Made by a program: the position numbers and the translations under genes | Assembly: GCA_051920445.1 (NCBI GenBank) | Contig: JBPPLN010000002.1 | Span: 1 to 64,000 of the forward strand | Reading direction: 5' to 3' | Length of the DNA stretch: 64,000 nt | Source: CAG-177 sp003514385 | GTDB lineage: Bacteria; Bacillota; Clostridia; Oscillospirales; Acutalibacteraceae | Shown here: piece after piece, positions 32,216-40,155 of the stretch | Layout of the letters: each line of letters begins with the position of its first letter | Position numbering within the stretch: position 1 is the stretch's first letter | The notes under the pieces: model-generated | Told to the model about the DNA's origin: nothing | Seen by the model: only the letters and a program-made list of their open reading frames with translations | Databases searched by the model: none

Positions 32216-34579
32216 ATGCTTGTTTCAATAAACTGGATCAAGGACTATGTTGACCTTGACGGATGCGATATAAAAGGACTCATCAACAAGTTCACCCTCG
32301 CCACAGCTGAGGTTGAGGACATATATTATATGGGACGCGATGTTCAGAAAGTCGTTGTCGGCGAGATAAAGACGCTCGAAAATCACCCCGAGTCGAAGAA
32401 GCTTCACCTGCTCACAGTTGATATCGGCGACAAGACAGTAAATTGCGTATGCGGCGCGCCGAACGTCAGAGTCGGTCAGAAGGTCGCTTTTGCCACCGCC
32501 GGCGGCAGAGTCGTCGCGGGCGAAATCGGCAAGGCAACAGTCGCGGGATATGAATCCGAGGGTATGTGCTGCTCCGAGAAAGAGCTCGGCATCAGCGACG
32601 AGAACTCCGGCATAATGGAACTCGACCCCTCATACAAGAACGGAACTGACATCAAAGAGCTGTTCCCGATAGACGATATCGTCTTTGAGGTTGATAATAA
32701 ATCTCTCACAAACCGCCCTGACCTCTGGGGTCATTACGGAATAGCGCGCGAATTCGCAGCCCTCACCGGCCGCGAATTAAAGCCGCTCGACCTCGCCGAC
32801 ATTGACAGCGACAGCGAGAATGTTGTCCCCGTAACTATCGGCGACACCGAACACGTTTTCAGATATTCCTGCCTGAGAATGGCTAACATCACGAAGCATG
32901 TCAGCCCGATGGAAATCAGAATCAGACTGTTCTACTGCGGCATGAGACCGATAAATCTGCTCGCAGACCTCACGAACTACATCATGCTTGAGATCGGTCA
33001 GCCGACTCACGCATTCGACGCGACAAAGATCGACCACATCAAGGTCGACATGCCCAAAGAGGAGATTGACTTCACCACCCTCGACGGCACGACGAGAAAG
33101 GCGGACACCAACACCCTGCTCATTTACAACCACGATGAGCCGGTCGCTATAGCCGGTATCATGGGCGGTCTCGACTCCGAGATAGTCGGCGACACCTCGA
33201 GCGTTGTGCTTGAATCCGCGAACTTCGACGGAATCTGTGTCAGAAAGTCATCCTCACGCCTCGGACTGCGCACCGACGCGAGCGCAAGATACGAGAAGAT
33301 GCTCGATCCCGAGTTGACTCTCGTAGCTATAAAGCGTTTTGTCAAGCTCGTCAAGGATATCGACAGCGGCGCAGTCATCGACTCAAAGCTGACCGACGAA
33401 TATGCAAAGAAGTATCCGCAGATAACGCTCACATTCGACAAAGCTTATGTTGACAGATACACCGGAATCGAGATAAGCAACGAGCGCATTATCCATACGC
33501 TGACTCTGCTCGGCTTCGGCGTTGACGAAAAAGACGGCGTTTTCACCGTCACCGTCCCCTCATGGAGAGCCACGAAGGATGTCACGATAAAGGCGGACAT
33601 CATCGAAGAGATAACGAGAATCTACGGCTACGACAACTTTGAAATCACCACGACCCGCAGCCCTCTCAAGCCCGTTCACAGCGCGCCCGAGAGACTTGTC
33701 GGTGACGAGATAAAGGACATCCTCGTCAAGAAATACTCCATGCACGAGGTTCACTCCTACATCTGGTGCGACAAGAAGAAATACAAGAAGCTCGGCATCG
33801 AGGTTGAGGACAATGTCAAGATACTCAACATTGAGAACTCCGACAACGGCGTTCTGCGCGACTCCATGCTCCCCACCCTGCTCGTCGCGGCATATGAGAA
33901 CAAGGACTTCGCGGACAGCTACGGCATATTCGAGATAGGCAGAGTTATTGAGGGCACCCTCGAAAACGGCTACTGCAACGAGCGCCGCCATCTTGGCGTT
34001 GTGCTCTTCTCGAAGTCGCAGAGCGAGCGCGATCTCTACTACAAGGCTATCGAGGTTGTCAACTGCATCTTCGAGCAAATCAAGCACTGCACGCCGAAGT
34101 TCGCAAAGATAGCTCCCATACACGCATGGCAGCATCCGAAGAACACCGCCGCAGTTCTTGCTGACGGCAATGAAGTCGGTTTTGTCTGCGCGCTTCATCC
34201 GCAGAACGCCTCCAAGCTTGACAAGACCGGTTCGGCAGTCTGCATCGAGATAGATATAGACAAGTTCAGCGACGCGAAGGCATATGACATCGAGTTCAAG
34301 GAGCCTTCAACCAAGCAGTCCACCTACTATGATCTCTCGCTCGTTCTCAGAAAGGGCGTCACCTACGACGAGCTTTCCGAGAACTGGAAGAGCATGAATA
34401 TTGAAGAGCTCGAGAGCGTTAAGCTCATCGACACATACGAGCTGCTCGGCACAAAGAGCATCACGCTCCGCTTCACATTCTCCTCGCACGACCGCACGCT
34501 CGAGATGGAAGAGGTTCAAGGCTGGATAGACGAGATACTTCACAGACTGTCCGCGATCGGCGTTTCGCTGAGAGTTTGA
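32216..34579 (+). CDS. pheT: Phenylalanyl-tRNA synthetase beta subunit
   Basis: A 787-residue subunit with all expected parts in order: N-terminal tRNA-binding OB domain (about 40-150, ESKKLHLLTVDIG), B3/B4 editing domain (about 210-380), B5 domain, class II-like catalytic-core homologue, and C-terminal FDX-ACB anticodon-binding domain. Its ribosome site (GAGGAGG) lies in the last codons of pheS, so the two are coupled. Confidence 0.95.
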   Translation: MLVSINWIKDYVDLDGCDIKGLINKFTLATAEVEDIYYMGRDVQKVVVGEIKTLENHPESKKLHLLTVDIGDKTVNCVCGAPNVRVGQKVAFATAGGRVVAGEIGKATVAGYESEGMCCSEKELGISDENSGIMELDPSYKNGTDIKELFPIDDIVFEVDNKSLTNRPDLWGHYGIAREFAALTGRELKPLDLADIDSDSENVVPVTIGDTEHVFRYSCLRMANITKHVSPMEIRIRLFYCGMRPINLLADLTNYIMLEIGQPTHAFDATKIDHIKVDMPKEEIDFTTLDGTTRKADTNTLLIYNHDEPVAIAGIMGGLDSEIVGDTSSVVLESANFDGICVRKSSSRLGLRTDASARYEKMLDPELTLVAIKRFVKLVKDIDSGAVIDSKLTDEYAKKYPQITLTFDKAYVDRYTGIEISNERIIHTLTLLGFGVDEKDGVFTVTVPSWRATKDVTIKADIIEEITRIYGYDNFEITTTRSPLKPVHSAPERLVGDEIKDILVKKYSMHEVHSYIWCDKKKYKKLGIEVEDNVKILNIENSDNGVLRDSMLPTLLVAAYENKDFADSYGIFEIGRVIEGTLENGYCNERRHLGVVLFSKSQSERDLYYKAIEVVNCIFEQIKHCTPKFAKIAPIHAWQHPKNTAAVLADGNEVGFVCALHPQNASKLDKTGSAVCIEIDIDKFSDAKAYDIEFKEPSTKQSTYYDLSLVLRKGVTYDELSENWKSMNIEELESVKLIDTYELLGTKSITLRFTFSSHDRTLEMEEVQGWIDEILHRLSAIGVSLRV

Positions 34580-34598
34580 GTTAATTTTCAAAATACCA

Positions 34599-34627
34599 TT
34601 GTTTTGTTGCAGATTTTGGTATATAAT
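34599..34627 (+). promoter_or_regulatory. Promoter of ireB
   Basis: TTGTTT (34599-34604) and TATAAT (34622-34627) with a 17-bp spacer. Confidence 0.65.
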
Positions 34628-34650
34628 AAACTTTATGGAGGTGGTTACTC

Positions 34651-34902
34651 ATGGCCGACGAGACTATTCAGTTCTCAATAAAAAACGAAAACGACGAAGA
34701 AATGAAAAAGATACTCCTCGAGGTTTACAACGCACTTAACGAAAAGGGGTACAATTCGGTCAGCCAGATAGTTGGCTACATCCTTTCTGAGGATCCGACA
34801 TATATCACCACCCACAACAATGCCCGCAGTCTTGTGCGAAAGCTGGACAGAGACGAGTTGCTGCAGAGCATGGTTGAGGATTATCTCGGAATCAAAAAAT
34901 AA
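34651..34902 (+). CDS. ireB: IreB-family regulatory phosphoprotein (UPF0297)
   Basis: An 83-residue protein with the family core VYNALNEKGYNSVSQIVGYI and SEDPTYITTHNNARSL. In Enterococcus, IreB is phosphorylated on threonines by the PASTA kinase IreK and tunes cephalosporin resistance. The N-terminal TIQFSIKNE segment keeps a threonine near residue 5. In most Firmicutes ruvX and DUF1292 genes follow; here instead a 97-residue unknown gene follows. GGAGGTGG precedes the ATG. Confidence 0.93.
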   Translation: MADETIQFSIKNENDEEMKKILLEVYNALNEKGYNSVSQIVGYILSEDPTYITTHNNARSLVRKLDRDELLQSMVEDYLGIKK

Positions 34903-34935
34903 AGTGCAACTATAACCCGATTGGAGTGACATTGA

Positions 34936-35229
34936 GTGGCGGAGAACAAGAAGCTTCTCATGTACAAGGGCAAGCCCCTTGTCAGAAAAGACAACACGCT
35001 TTATTACGGATACATGGATGAGCCCTGCATCATCATGATGCAGATAACCTCGACCAAGGACGTAAACGGCGCGGAGCTCTCGGATAAAATACTCGTGCAG
35101 CTCGTCAGCACAAATGAAGATCTTCGTCCGCGCGACAGGATCCTCAAGAAGGCGGAGCGCAGAGGTCTCTACAGCGCGATAGACATCGGTTCTATCTGGC
35201 TTGAGCGTGAGCTTCAGAAAAGAGCATAA
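34936..35229 (+). CDS. Conserved small protein downstream of ireB, unknown function
   Basis: A 97-residue soluble protein starting at GTG 34936, with TTGGAGTG upstream. It shows a compact alpha-beta pattern: YKGKPLVRKDNTLYYGYM, then MMQITSTK, and a C-terminal IGSIWLERELQ. I recognise no named domain. It is probably co-transcribed with ireB (33-nt gap) and ends at a strong terminator. It lies where the DUF1292 or ruvX gene usually stands, but it does not look like either. Confidence 0.75.
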   Translation: MAENKKLLMYKGKPLVRKDNTLYYGYMDEPCIIMMQITSTKDVNGAELSDKILVQLVSTNEDLRPRDRILKKAERRGLYSAIDIGSIWLERELQKRA

Positions 35230-35235
35230 CAAAAG

Positions 35236-35268
35236 GCGGAGCACTGAAAACGGTGCTCCGCTTTTTAC
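35236..35268 (+). terminator. Terminator of the ireB operon
   Basis: GCGGAGCAC and GTGCTCCGC pair perfectly, followed by TTTTTA. Confidence 0.9.
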
Positions 35269-35289
35269 TATTTGTTTTTCACCTTGAAT

Positions 35290-35750
35290 AATTTTTTTAC
35301 TAATCGACGGTAGGCAATGCGAAATTACAGTAAATCCGTATCAACAGCAATCTACTTTCTACCTTCGCCACAAAATATAATCAAAAATTTTTATACTGTC
35401 AGCGTTTCGGCATTTTCTTTTTATTTGAAAAAGAAAACGCCTGCAAAAGAAAAGCAAACTCGGGGTTCTACCCCGAGGCCCCGGCAACGCCGCACCTCAG
35501 TACACAGCTTGCGATTCTCAGTCGGCTGCTCGGCACATTCGCCCGCAAACGCGCCGGAGCTTGAACGGGTGCGGGCTCGTGCGTCTTGCTGCGCAAGCCG
35601 TCCCCTCGCTCTCCTCAATTAGTTATCGAACACTGCGGCGCGGCTATCAAAAGCTTGATTATCAATATCGGACGTAACTTGCTTCAACTTTGCTATAGCC
35701 CGATTCGATAGCTTCATCAATTTAATTTTGCTTATATGGAATTGCAGAAA
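35290..35750. repeat. Non-coding, probably repetitive intergenic element
   Basis: About 460 bp without a credible gene. It contains a TTTTCTTTTT/GAAAAAGAAAA hairpin near 35413-35440, a CTCGGGG/CCCCGAG hairpin at 35459-35477, a GC-rich stretch to about 35610, and CTTGC-TGC-GCAAG near 35587. This T-rich/A-rich arm followed by a GC-rich body looks like the dispersed intergenic repeats I associate with clostridial genomes. No second copy lies in this window, so that is inference. Confidence 0.45.
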
Positions 35751-35751
35751 T

Positions 35752-35786
35752 GAACCCTCTGCACTCGGCAGAGGGTTCAAGTTTTT
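35752..35786. terminator. Terminator at the end of the cdaA-cdaR operon
   Basis: GAACCCTCTGC and GCAGAGGGTTC form a perfect 11-pair stem 3' to cdaR. The better T-run is on the plus strand. Confidence 0.6.
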
Positions 35787-35787
35787 A

Positions 35788-37077
35788 TTACTGTACTTTT
35801 TCAAGTCTGTAACTGACCGTATATCTGTTATGCACCCAGCAATTATTGCTGTCCTTGACATAGGCACGGGCATATGCCGTGCCGTGGGACTGGGTGGGGT
35901 CGGCGCTGCTGAGATCGACCTCAGCGAAGAGCTGATCCGTGGTTATCTTTTCAAGATTCGCTTTCGGACCGACGACTTCAACGGACGGTATGCGCGTCTG
36001 AGTTACGACCGCCTTGTATCCGGCGGGAACATTGATAAACGAGATATTATTGGCACTCACCGAGCTCTTATGTGAGGTCACGCCGCTCATCTCGACCGTG
36101 ACCTTGAGTTTCGTCTCCCCGCTCATGACCTTGACTCCGCTCAATGTCGTCAAGTCTATTGTTATCTCATTCCTGCCTGCGCCGAGCATATAAAAATCGA
36201 TATCGGCGACCGACAGCTCGGTTATGGACGAGAGCTTCGTCGCGTCCATGGTGAAATTGAGTCTCGCGGGGCTGCAGGTAAAAGCGGGCGGATTGCTCGC
36301 GTAAGCGGCAGGCGCATTCTTGAAAGTTACCGTAGTCGGCAGTTCGGCGCGCTGATAAATTGGAAGAGTCATCGTGATATCAGCGAGTCCGTCATTGACG
36401 GTTATATACTGGAGCTTTCCGCCGTATTCGCTCAGCGGGATTATCTCGGCGTCGAGCGTTGTGGTCGCGCTGATTTTCTTGTTCAGAGTCACTCGCGCGA
36501 CAACTTTCTTTATCTTCGCCATCTCGGTCACGGGACCCGACAGCTTCACGGTATTCGCGGAGAGCACCGGAGTTTCGGCTATCAGTCCGTTTGTGACATA
36601 CGACGCGCCGTCATAGACGACATCGGGCTGGAGAGTATATTCTCCCTCTTTGTAGTAGTCGAAATACACATTTATCGAATCCTGAGAGAGCGAAACTATC
36701 TCATAGTTCGCCTTGCTCGGATCTTTTGCCGTCACTTCGAGTTTCAGGGTCTGGCTGCCTGTCGAGTCAACATAGTTGGTCTTGGCGACAACGGAGATAT
36801 CGTCCTTTGTGAGCACGCTTTCAGCGACCTCGTAGCGCTTGCCGTGAACCTTGACTTCGACCGTAAAATCCGTGTTGCCGAACATCTGGAGCCCGAGATT
36901 CGAGACATTGTTTGATATTTCTATTTTAACAGGGACATCTTTTATTATGCGGTCATCCTCGGGGCTCGCCTGAATGGCGACAACGATCCAGATTATAACT
37001 GCGGCGATTATCGAAAGCGCCAGGACGAACCTGTTATCATATATGAGATTTTTGAGGCTTATTTTTTTCTTTTTCAT
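35788..37077 (-). CDS. cdaR: CdaR, YbbR-domain regulator of diadenylate cyclase
   Basis: A 429-residue membrane-anchored protein with a short cytoplasmic start, one helix at about residues 15-33, and an extracytoplasmic region of repeated YbbR domains (about four). In Bacillus and Staphylococcus, YbbR proteins bind CdaA and modulate c-di-AMP production. The start overlaps the cdaA stop as ATGA. The usual third gene, glmM, is not next to them. Confidence 0.9.
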   Translation of the reverse strand: MKKKKISLKNLIYDNRFVLALSIIAAVIIWIVVAIQASPEDDRIIKDVPVKIEISNNVSNLGLQMFGNTDFTVEVKVHGKRYEVAESVLTKDDISVVAKTNYVDSTGSQTLKLEVTAKDPSKANYEIVSLSQDSINVYFDYYKEGEYTLQPDVVYDGASYVTNGLIAETPVLSANTVKLSGPVTEMAKIKKVVARVTLNKKISATTTLDAEIIPLSEYGGKLQYITVNDGLADITMTLPIYQRAELPTTVTFKNAPAAYASNPPAFTCSPARLNFTMDATKLSSITELSVADIDFYMLGAGRNEITIDLTTLSGVKVMSGETKLKVTVEMSGVTSHKSSVSANNISFINVPAGYKAVVTQTRIPSVEVVGPKANLEKITTDQLFAEVDLSSADPTQSHGTAYARAYVKDSNNCWVHNRYTVSYRLEKVQ

Positions 37078-37955
37078 TTTTTAAAACCTCCGAACAGCTT
37101 GCGTATGCCTTTGACGGCGGCTTTATCTTCGTTATTCGTTCCGCAAAGGTAGCGCACAAGGTGCTCACGCAGATCGGAATCGGTGAGATTTCTTATAAGC
37201 TGACCCTTGCAGGCGATGGAAATTGTTCCGGTCTCCTCGGAAGTGACGACTATCATCGCGTCGCCCTGCTCGCTCATGCCTATGGCGGCTCTGTGGCGGG
37301 TTCCGAGCTGGGTATCGAGATTCTCTTTTTGAGTCAGCGGCAGGACGCAGCCCGCGGCAACTACCCTGCCGTCGCGGATAACTGCGGCTCCGTCATGGAG
37401 CGGCGCGCCGTGATAGAAAATATTGCCTATCAGCTCGCGCGAGACTATCGCGTCGACGGGAGTTCCGCTCTTTATGATATCGCCGAGAAGCGTATCATGC
37501 TCAAAGACGATAAGCGAGCCTGTCTTGCTCTCGCTCATGCTCTGGCACGCTTTGCACACGGCGTAGATTGAATCCTTTATCTTCTGATTGCGCTCCGTCT
37601 CCTCATCGCGCACGCCGAAAAGATTGAGCTTTGTTATGCTGCGTCTGCCGACGGATTCGAGCATATGGCGCAGCTCGGGCTGGAAGAGGATGACGAGGAC
37701 TATAATTATCTCGCCGAAGACTTTTTTGAATATGAACTCACTCGCCTGCATATCGAGCAGGTAAATGGCAAGATAAGCCACACCGAAAAGCAGAAGACCC
37801 TTTGCAAGCTGAATGGCCTTTGTCTCACGGATGAGCTTGATAACACTATAAAGAATGAACGCAACGAGGCAGATATCCAGGAAATCCGTGAAGGCGAAGT
37901 CGGAGAATACGACCTTCAGCTGATCCCAGAGAGATGCGATCTTTTCAGTAAACAT
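37074..37955 (-). CDS. cdaA: Diadenylate cyclase CdaA
   Basis: Makes c-di-AMP, the second messenger for potassium and osmotic balance and cell wall control. The 293-residue protein has three N-terminal helices (about 20-95), then the DAC domain with DGAAVIRDG near residue 196 and TRHRAAIG near 228, the DGA and RHR nucleotide motifs. I start it at ATG 37955, seven nt after AGAGG; the frame runs to 37973. Coupled to cdaR. Confidence 0.95.
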   Translation of the reverse strand: MFTEKIASLWDQLKVVFSDFAFTDFLDICLVAFILYSVIKLIRETKAIQLAKGLLLFGVAYLAIYLLDMQASEFIFKKVFGEIIIVLVILFQPELRHMLESVGRRSITKLNLFGVRDEETERNQKIKDSIYAVCKACQSMSESKTGSLIVFEHDTLLGDIIKSGTPVDAIVSRELIGNIFYHGAPLHDGAAVIRDGRVVAAGCVLPLTQKENLDTQLGTRHRAAIGMSEQGDAMIVVTSEETGTISIACKGQLIRNLTDSDLREHLVRYLCGTNNEDKAAVKGIRKLFGGFKK

Positions 37956-38008
37956 AGGCATACCTCTCTTCAATTCCTATAATACCATAAAACGCGCCTG
38001 AAATCAAA

Positions 38009-38482
38009 TTACTTCTCAATAAGGCAGACGGCGGAGGCACTTATGCCCTCGCGGCGTCCCGTAAAGCCGAGCCCCTCTTCGGTGGTCGCCTTGACGCTGA
38101 CGCATGAGACATCGAGCGAGCAGGCGTCGGCTATGTTGCGGCGCATTTCATCTATATACGGGCGCAGCTTCGGAGCCTGGGCGGCAACGGTTGAGTCGAT
38201 ATTGACTATGTGCCAGCCCTGAGCGCCGATAACGCGCACGACTTCGCGCAGGAGTTCGAGACTGTCCGCACCCTTGTATTTTTCATCGTTGTCCGGGAAC
38301 AGGCAGCCTATATCCCCCATTGCCGCCGCGCCGAGCAGCGCATCGCTGATGCTGTGGAGCAGGACATCGGCATCCGAATGGCCAAGAAGTCCCATGGTAT
38401 GGGGTATATCAACGCCACCGATTATGAGCTTACGCCCCTCGACAAGCTTATGAACATCGTATCCGCTGCCTATTCTTATCAT
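38009..38482 (-). CDS. ispF: 2-C-methyl-D-erythritol 2,4-cyclodiphosphate synthase
   Basis: Fifth enzyme of the MEP isoprenoid route. The 157 residues carry the zinc ligands in GYDVHKL (Asp, His) and the LLGHSDADVLLH motif near 34-45, plus the C-terminal KATTEEGLGFTGR. It overlaps the RNase M5 gene by 4 nt. With dxs and ispA in this window it supports a bacterial MEP pathway. Confidence 0.95.
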   Translation of the reverse strand: MIRIGSGYDVHKLVEGRKLIIGGVDIPHTMGLLGHSDADVLLHSISDALLGAAAMGDIGCLFPDNDEKYKGADSLELLREVVRVIGAQGWHIVNIDSTVAAQAPKLRPYIDEMRRNIADACSLDVSCVSVKATTEEGLGFTGRREGISASAVCLIEK

Positions 38483-39084
38483 TGATTATCATCTCCGCTG
38501 AGTGAAAATTTTCTTATACTTTCCTGAAATTCATCGTATGTCATGAAAATATTTATCATATCGACGAGCGCGCTTGTTGAAAGGCGCTCGGGAAGCGACA
38601 GACTGCGCAGGAACTTTTTGCGCAGAGCCGCCGAATCCGCTTTTCCGCTGAGCCCGGCTTCGTAGAGGTCGGCAACGGTTACAGCTCGGCTCTTTTCCTG
38701 CGTACTCTCGCAGGTGACTCCGGCGCGGTTGAGCGCTTCAAGCAAGATCTCAGTATCGATTCCCTCGACCCCTAATTTGCCCTCTTTAGACGGCGCGTCC
38801 TTTCTGCGCTCTTTGCCGAACACGTCGGGAATATAGGCGTGAATGACGCTGTCTTTCGGAACGCTTCCGCCGATAAACGAACGGATTTTGAAGCCCGCCG
38901 AGTCGCTGTCGGTCAATATGACTATGCCGCGTGTCTGAGCGAGGCGTTTTATCAGCTTCTGCTTCTCTTTGTCCTTGAAAATGCCGAAGCCGTCGGTCTG
39001 TATTATAACGGTATCGAGGACTGTGGAGAGTTTTATTTTATCATACTTTCCCTCGACGATGACCGCCTGTTTTATCTTTATCAT
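38479..39084 (-). CDS. rnmV: Ribonuclease M5-like Toprim protein
   Basis: A 201-residue protein with an N-terminal Toprim domain: IVEGKYDKIKL with the catalytic Glu and ILTDSDSAGFKIR with the DxD. A C-terminal DUF4093-type domain follows, as in RNase M5, which matures 5S rRNA precursors. The protein is the typical length. No 5S gene is in the window. The start has only a weak ribosome site; the stop overlaps ispF. Confidence 0.85.
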   Translation of the reverse strand: MIKIKQAVIVEGKYDKIKLSTVLDTVIIQTDGFGIFKDKEKQKLIKRLAQTRGIVILTDSDSAGFKIRSFIGGSVPKDSVIHAYIPDVFGKERRKDAPSKEGKLGVEGIDTEILLEALNRAGVTCESTQEKSRAVTVADLYEAGLSGKADSAALRKKFLRSLSLPERLSTSALVDMINIFMTYDEFQESIRKFSLSGDDNQ

Positions 39085-39108
39085 TTTACCATCAACACCA
39101 TCCGGCGT

Positions 39109-40155
39109 TTATTTTCGTGACTGTATCGCCACAAACAGCTTGACAAGCAGTTCCTCCATAACTATCCTGTTATCAACGGCAGAGCTCTTGAGCAGTGTAT
39201 CGGCTCTGTGCAGTTCATCGAGGCACTGACGCAAAACGCGCACGCTAAGAGCCGACGCCTGGCGCGAAACTTTTGTCAATTTGAACTCGCGGCCGCGGTA
39301 GTTTGAAAATATCTCCGCCGGCTGAGTGTCTCTGTAGCCCGCAGATACGCTGACCTTGACACGATAGATATCGACAAAGACGGATATCACCGCGCCCATT
39401 ATCATCATAACATCCGCACGCTGGGCGAAGAGCATATTGAGCGTTTCGTACGCCTTGTCAAAATTATCCGAGATTATATATTTTGTCAGGTCGAATGCAT
39501 TCGCTTCGATAGTCTTGACACACATCAGGTCGATGTCCGCGCGTGTTATCTCGCGTCCCTCGGCATATGCCGAAAGCTTGTCGATTTCGTTTAAAAGAGT
39601 AACCATATCGTCCCCGACGCAGGAGACAAGATATTCGGCGTTTCGCTGGCTGAGCAAAGAATCGCGCTTCTGCGCCGCGCCGACAAGCATTTTTGCAAGC
39701 TCATAAGCGGTCTTTTTGTTGAGCTCAATCGCATTACCGTGTTTTGTAAAGAGCGAGACTGCCTTTTTGGCCTTTGCGGTCTTTTTGAGCGAATCCGCCT
39801 TGCCGATATAGAAAATCAGCGTGCAGTAATCCGGGACATCGCTGACTATTTTTTCGAGCTTTTCATAGGAATCCTCGTCGAGCGAATCGACAGCCATATC
39901 CTTGACGAATACACAGGTGTTGCTGCTCATCATCGGAAAAGCCTCGACCGCCTGCTCGATATCTTCGAGGGTACACGACGCGCCGTCGAAGAAATGATAA
40001 TTGAAATCCGCAAAATCGGGACTGACGGCTTTATCCTTGAGCTTCGAGGAATAGAATTCCTTGAGATAGCTCTCCGTTCCGAAAAACAGGAACGCGCCGC
40101 CGATATCTCCGTTTCTTATAAGCGCCTTTATATCTTTTTCGCCGATAGCAGCCAT
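39109..40155 (-). CDS. holA: DNA polymerase III delta subunit
   Basis: Clamp-loader subunit that opens the sliding clamp. The 348 residues show the HolA pattern: GGAFLFFGTESYLKEFY at the start, FVKDM and LIFYIGKADSLKK in the mid AAA-like domain, and a helical C-terminal collar domain. It begins directly at the stop of comEC, an arrangement common in Firmicutes. Confidence 0.9.
   Translation of the reverse strand: MAAIGEKDIKALIRNGDIGGAFLFFGTESYLKEFYSSKLKDKAVSPDFADFNYHFFDGASCTLEDIEQAVEAFPMMSSNTCVFVKDMAVDSLDEDSYEKLEKIVSDVPDYCTLIFYIGKADSLKKTAKAKKAVSLFTKHGNAIELNKKTAYELAKMLVGAAQKRDSLLSQRNAEYLVSCVGDDMVTLLNEIDKLSAYAEGREITRADIDLMCVKTIEANAFDLTKYIISDNFDKAYETLNMLFAQRADVMMIMGAVISVFVDIYRVKVSVSAGYRDTQPAEIFSNYRGREFKLTKVSRQASALSVRVLRQCLDELHRADTLLKSSAVDNRIVMEELLVKLFVAIQSRK

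Noticed and set aside
35421..35618. 65-codon Arg-rich minus-strand frame in the intergenic repeat
   Set aside because: Low-complexity, no ribosome site, and it crosses several palindromes; it looks like translated repeat DNA, not a protein.
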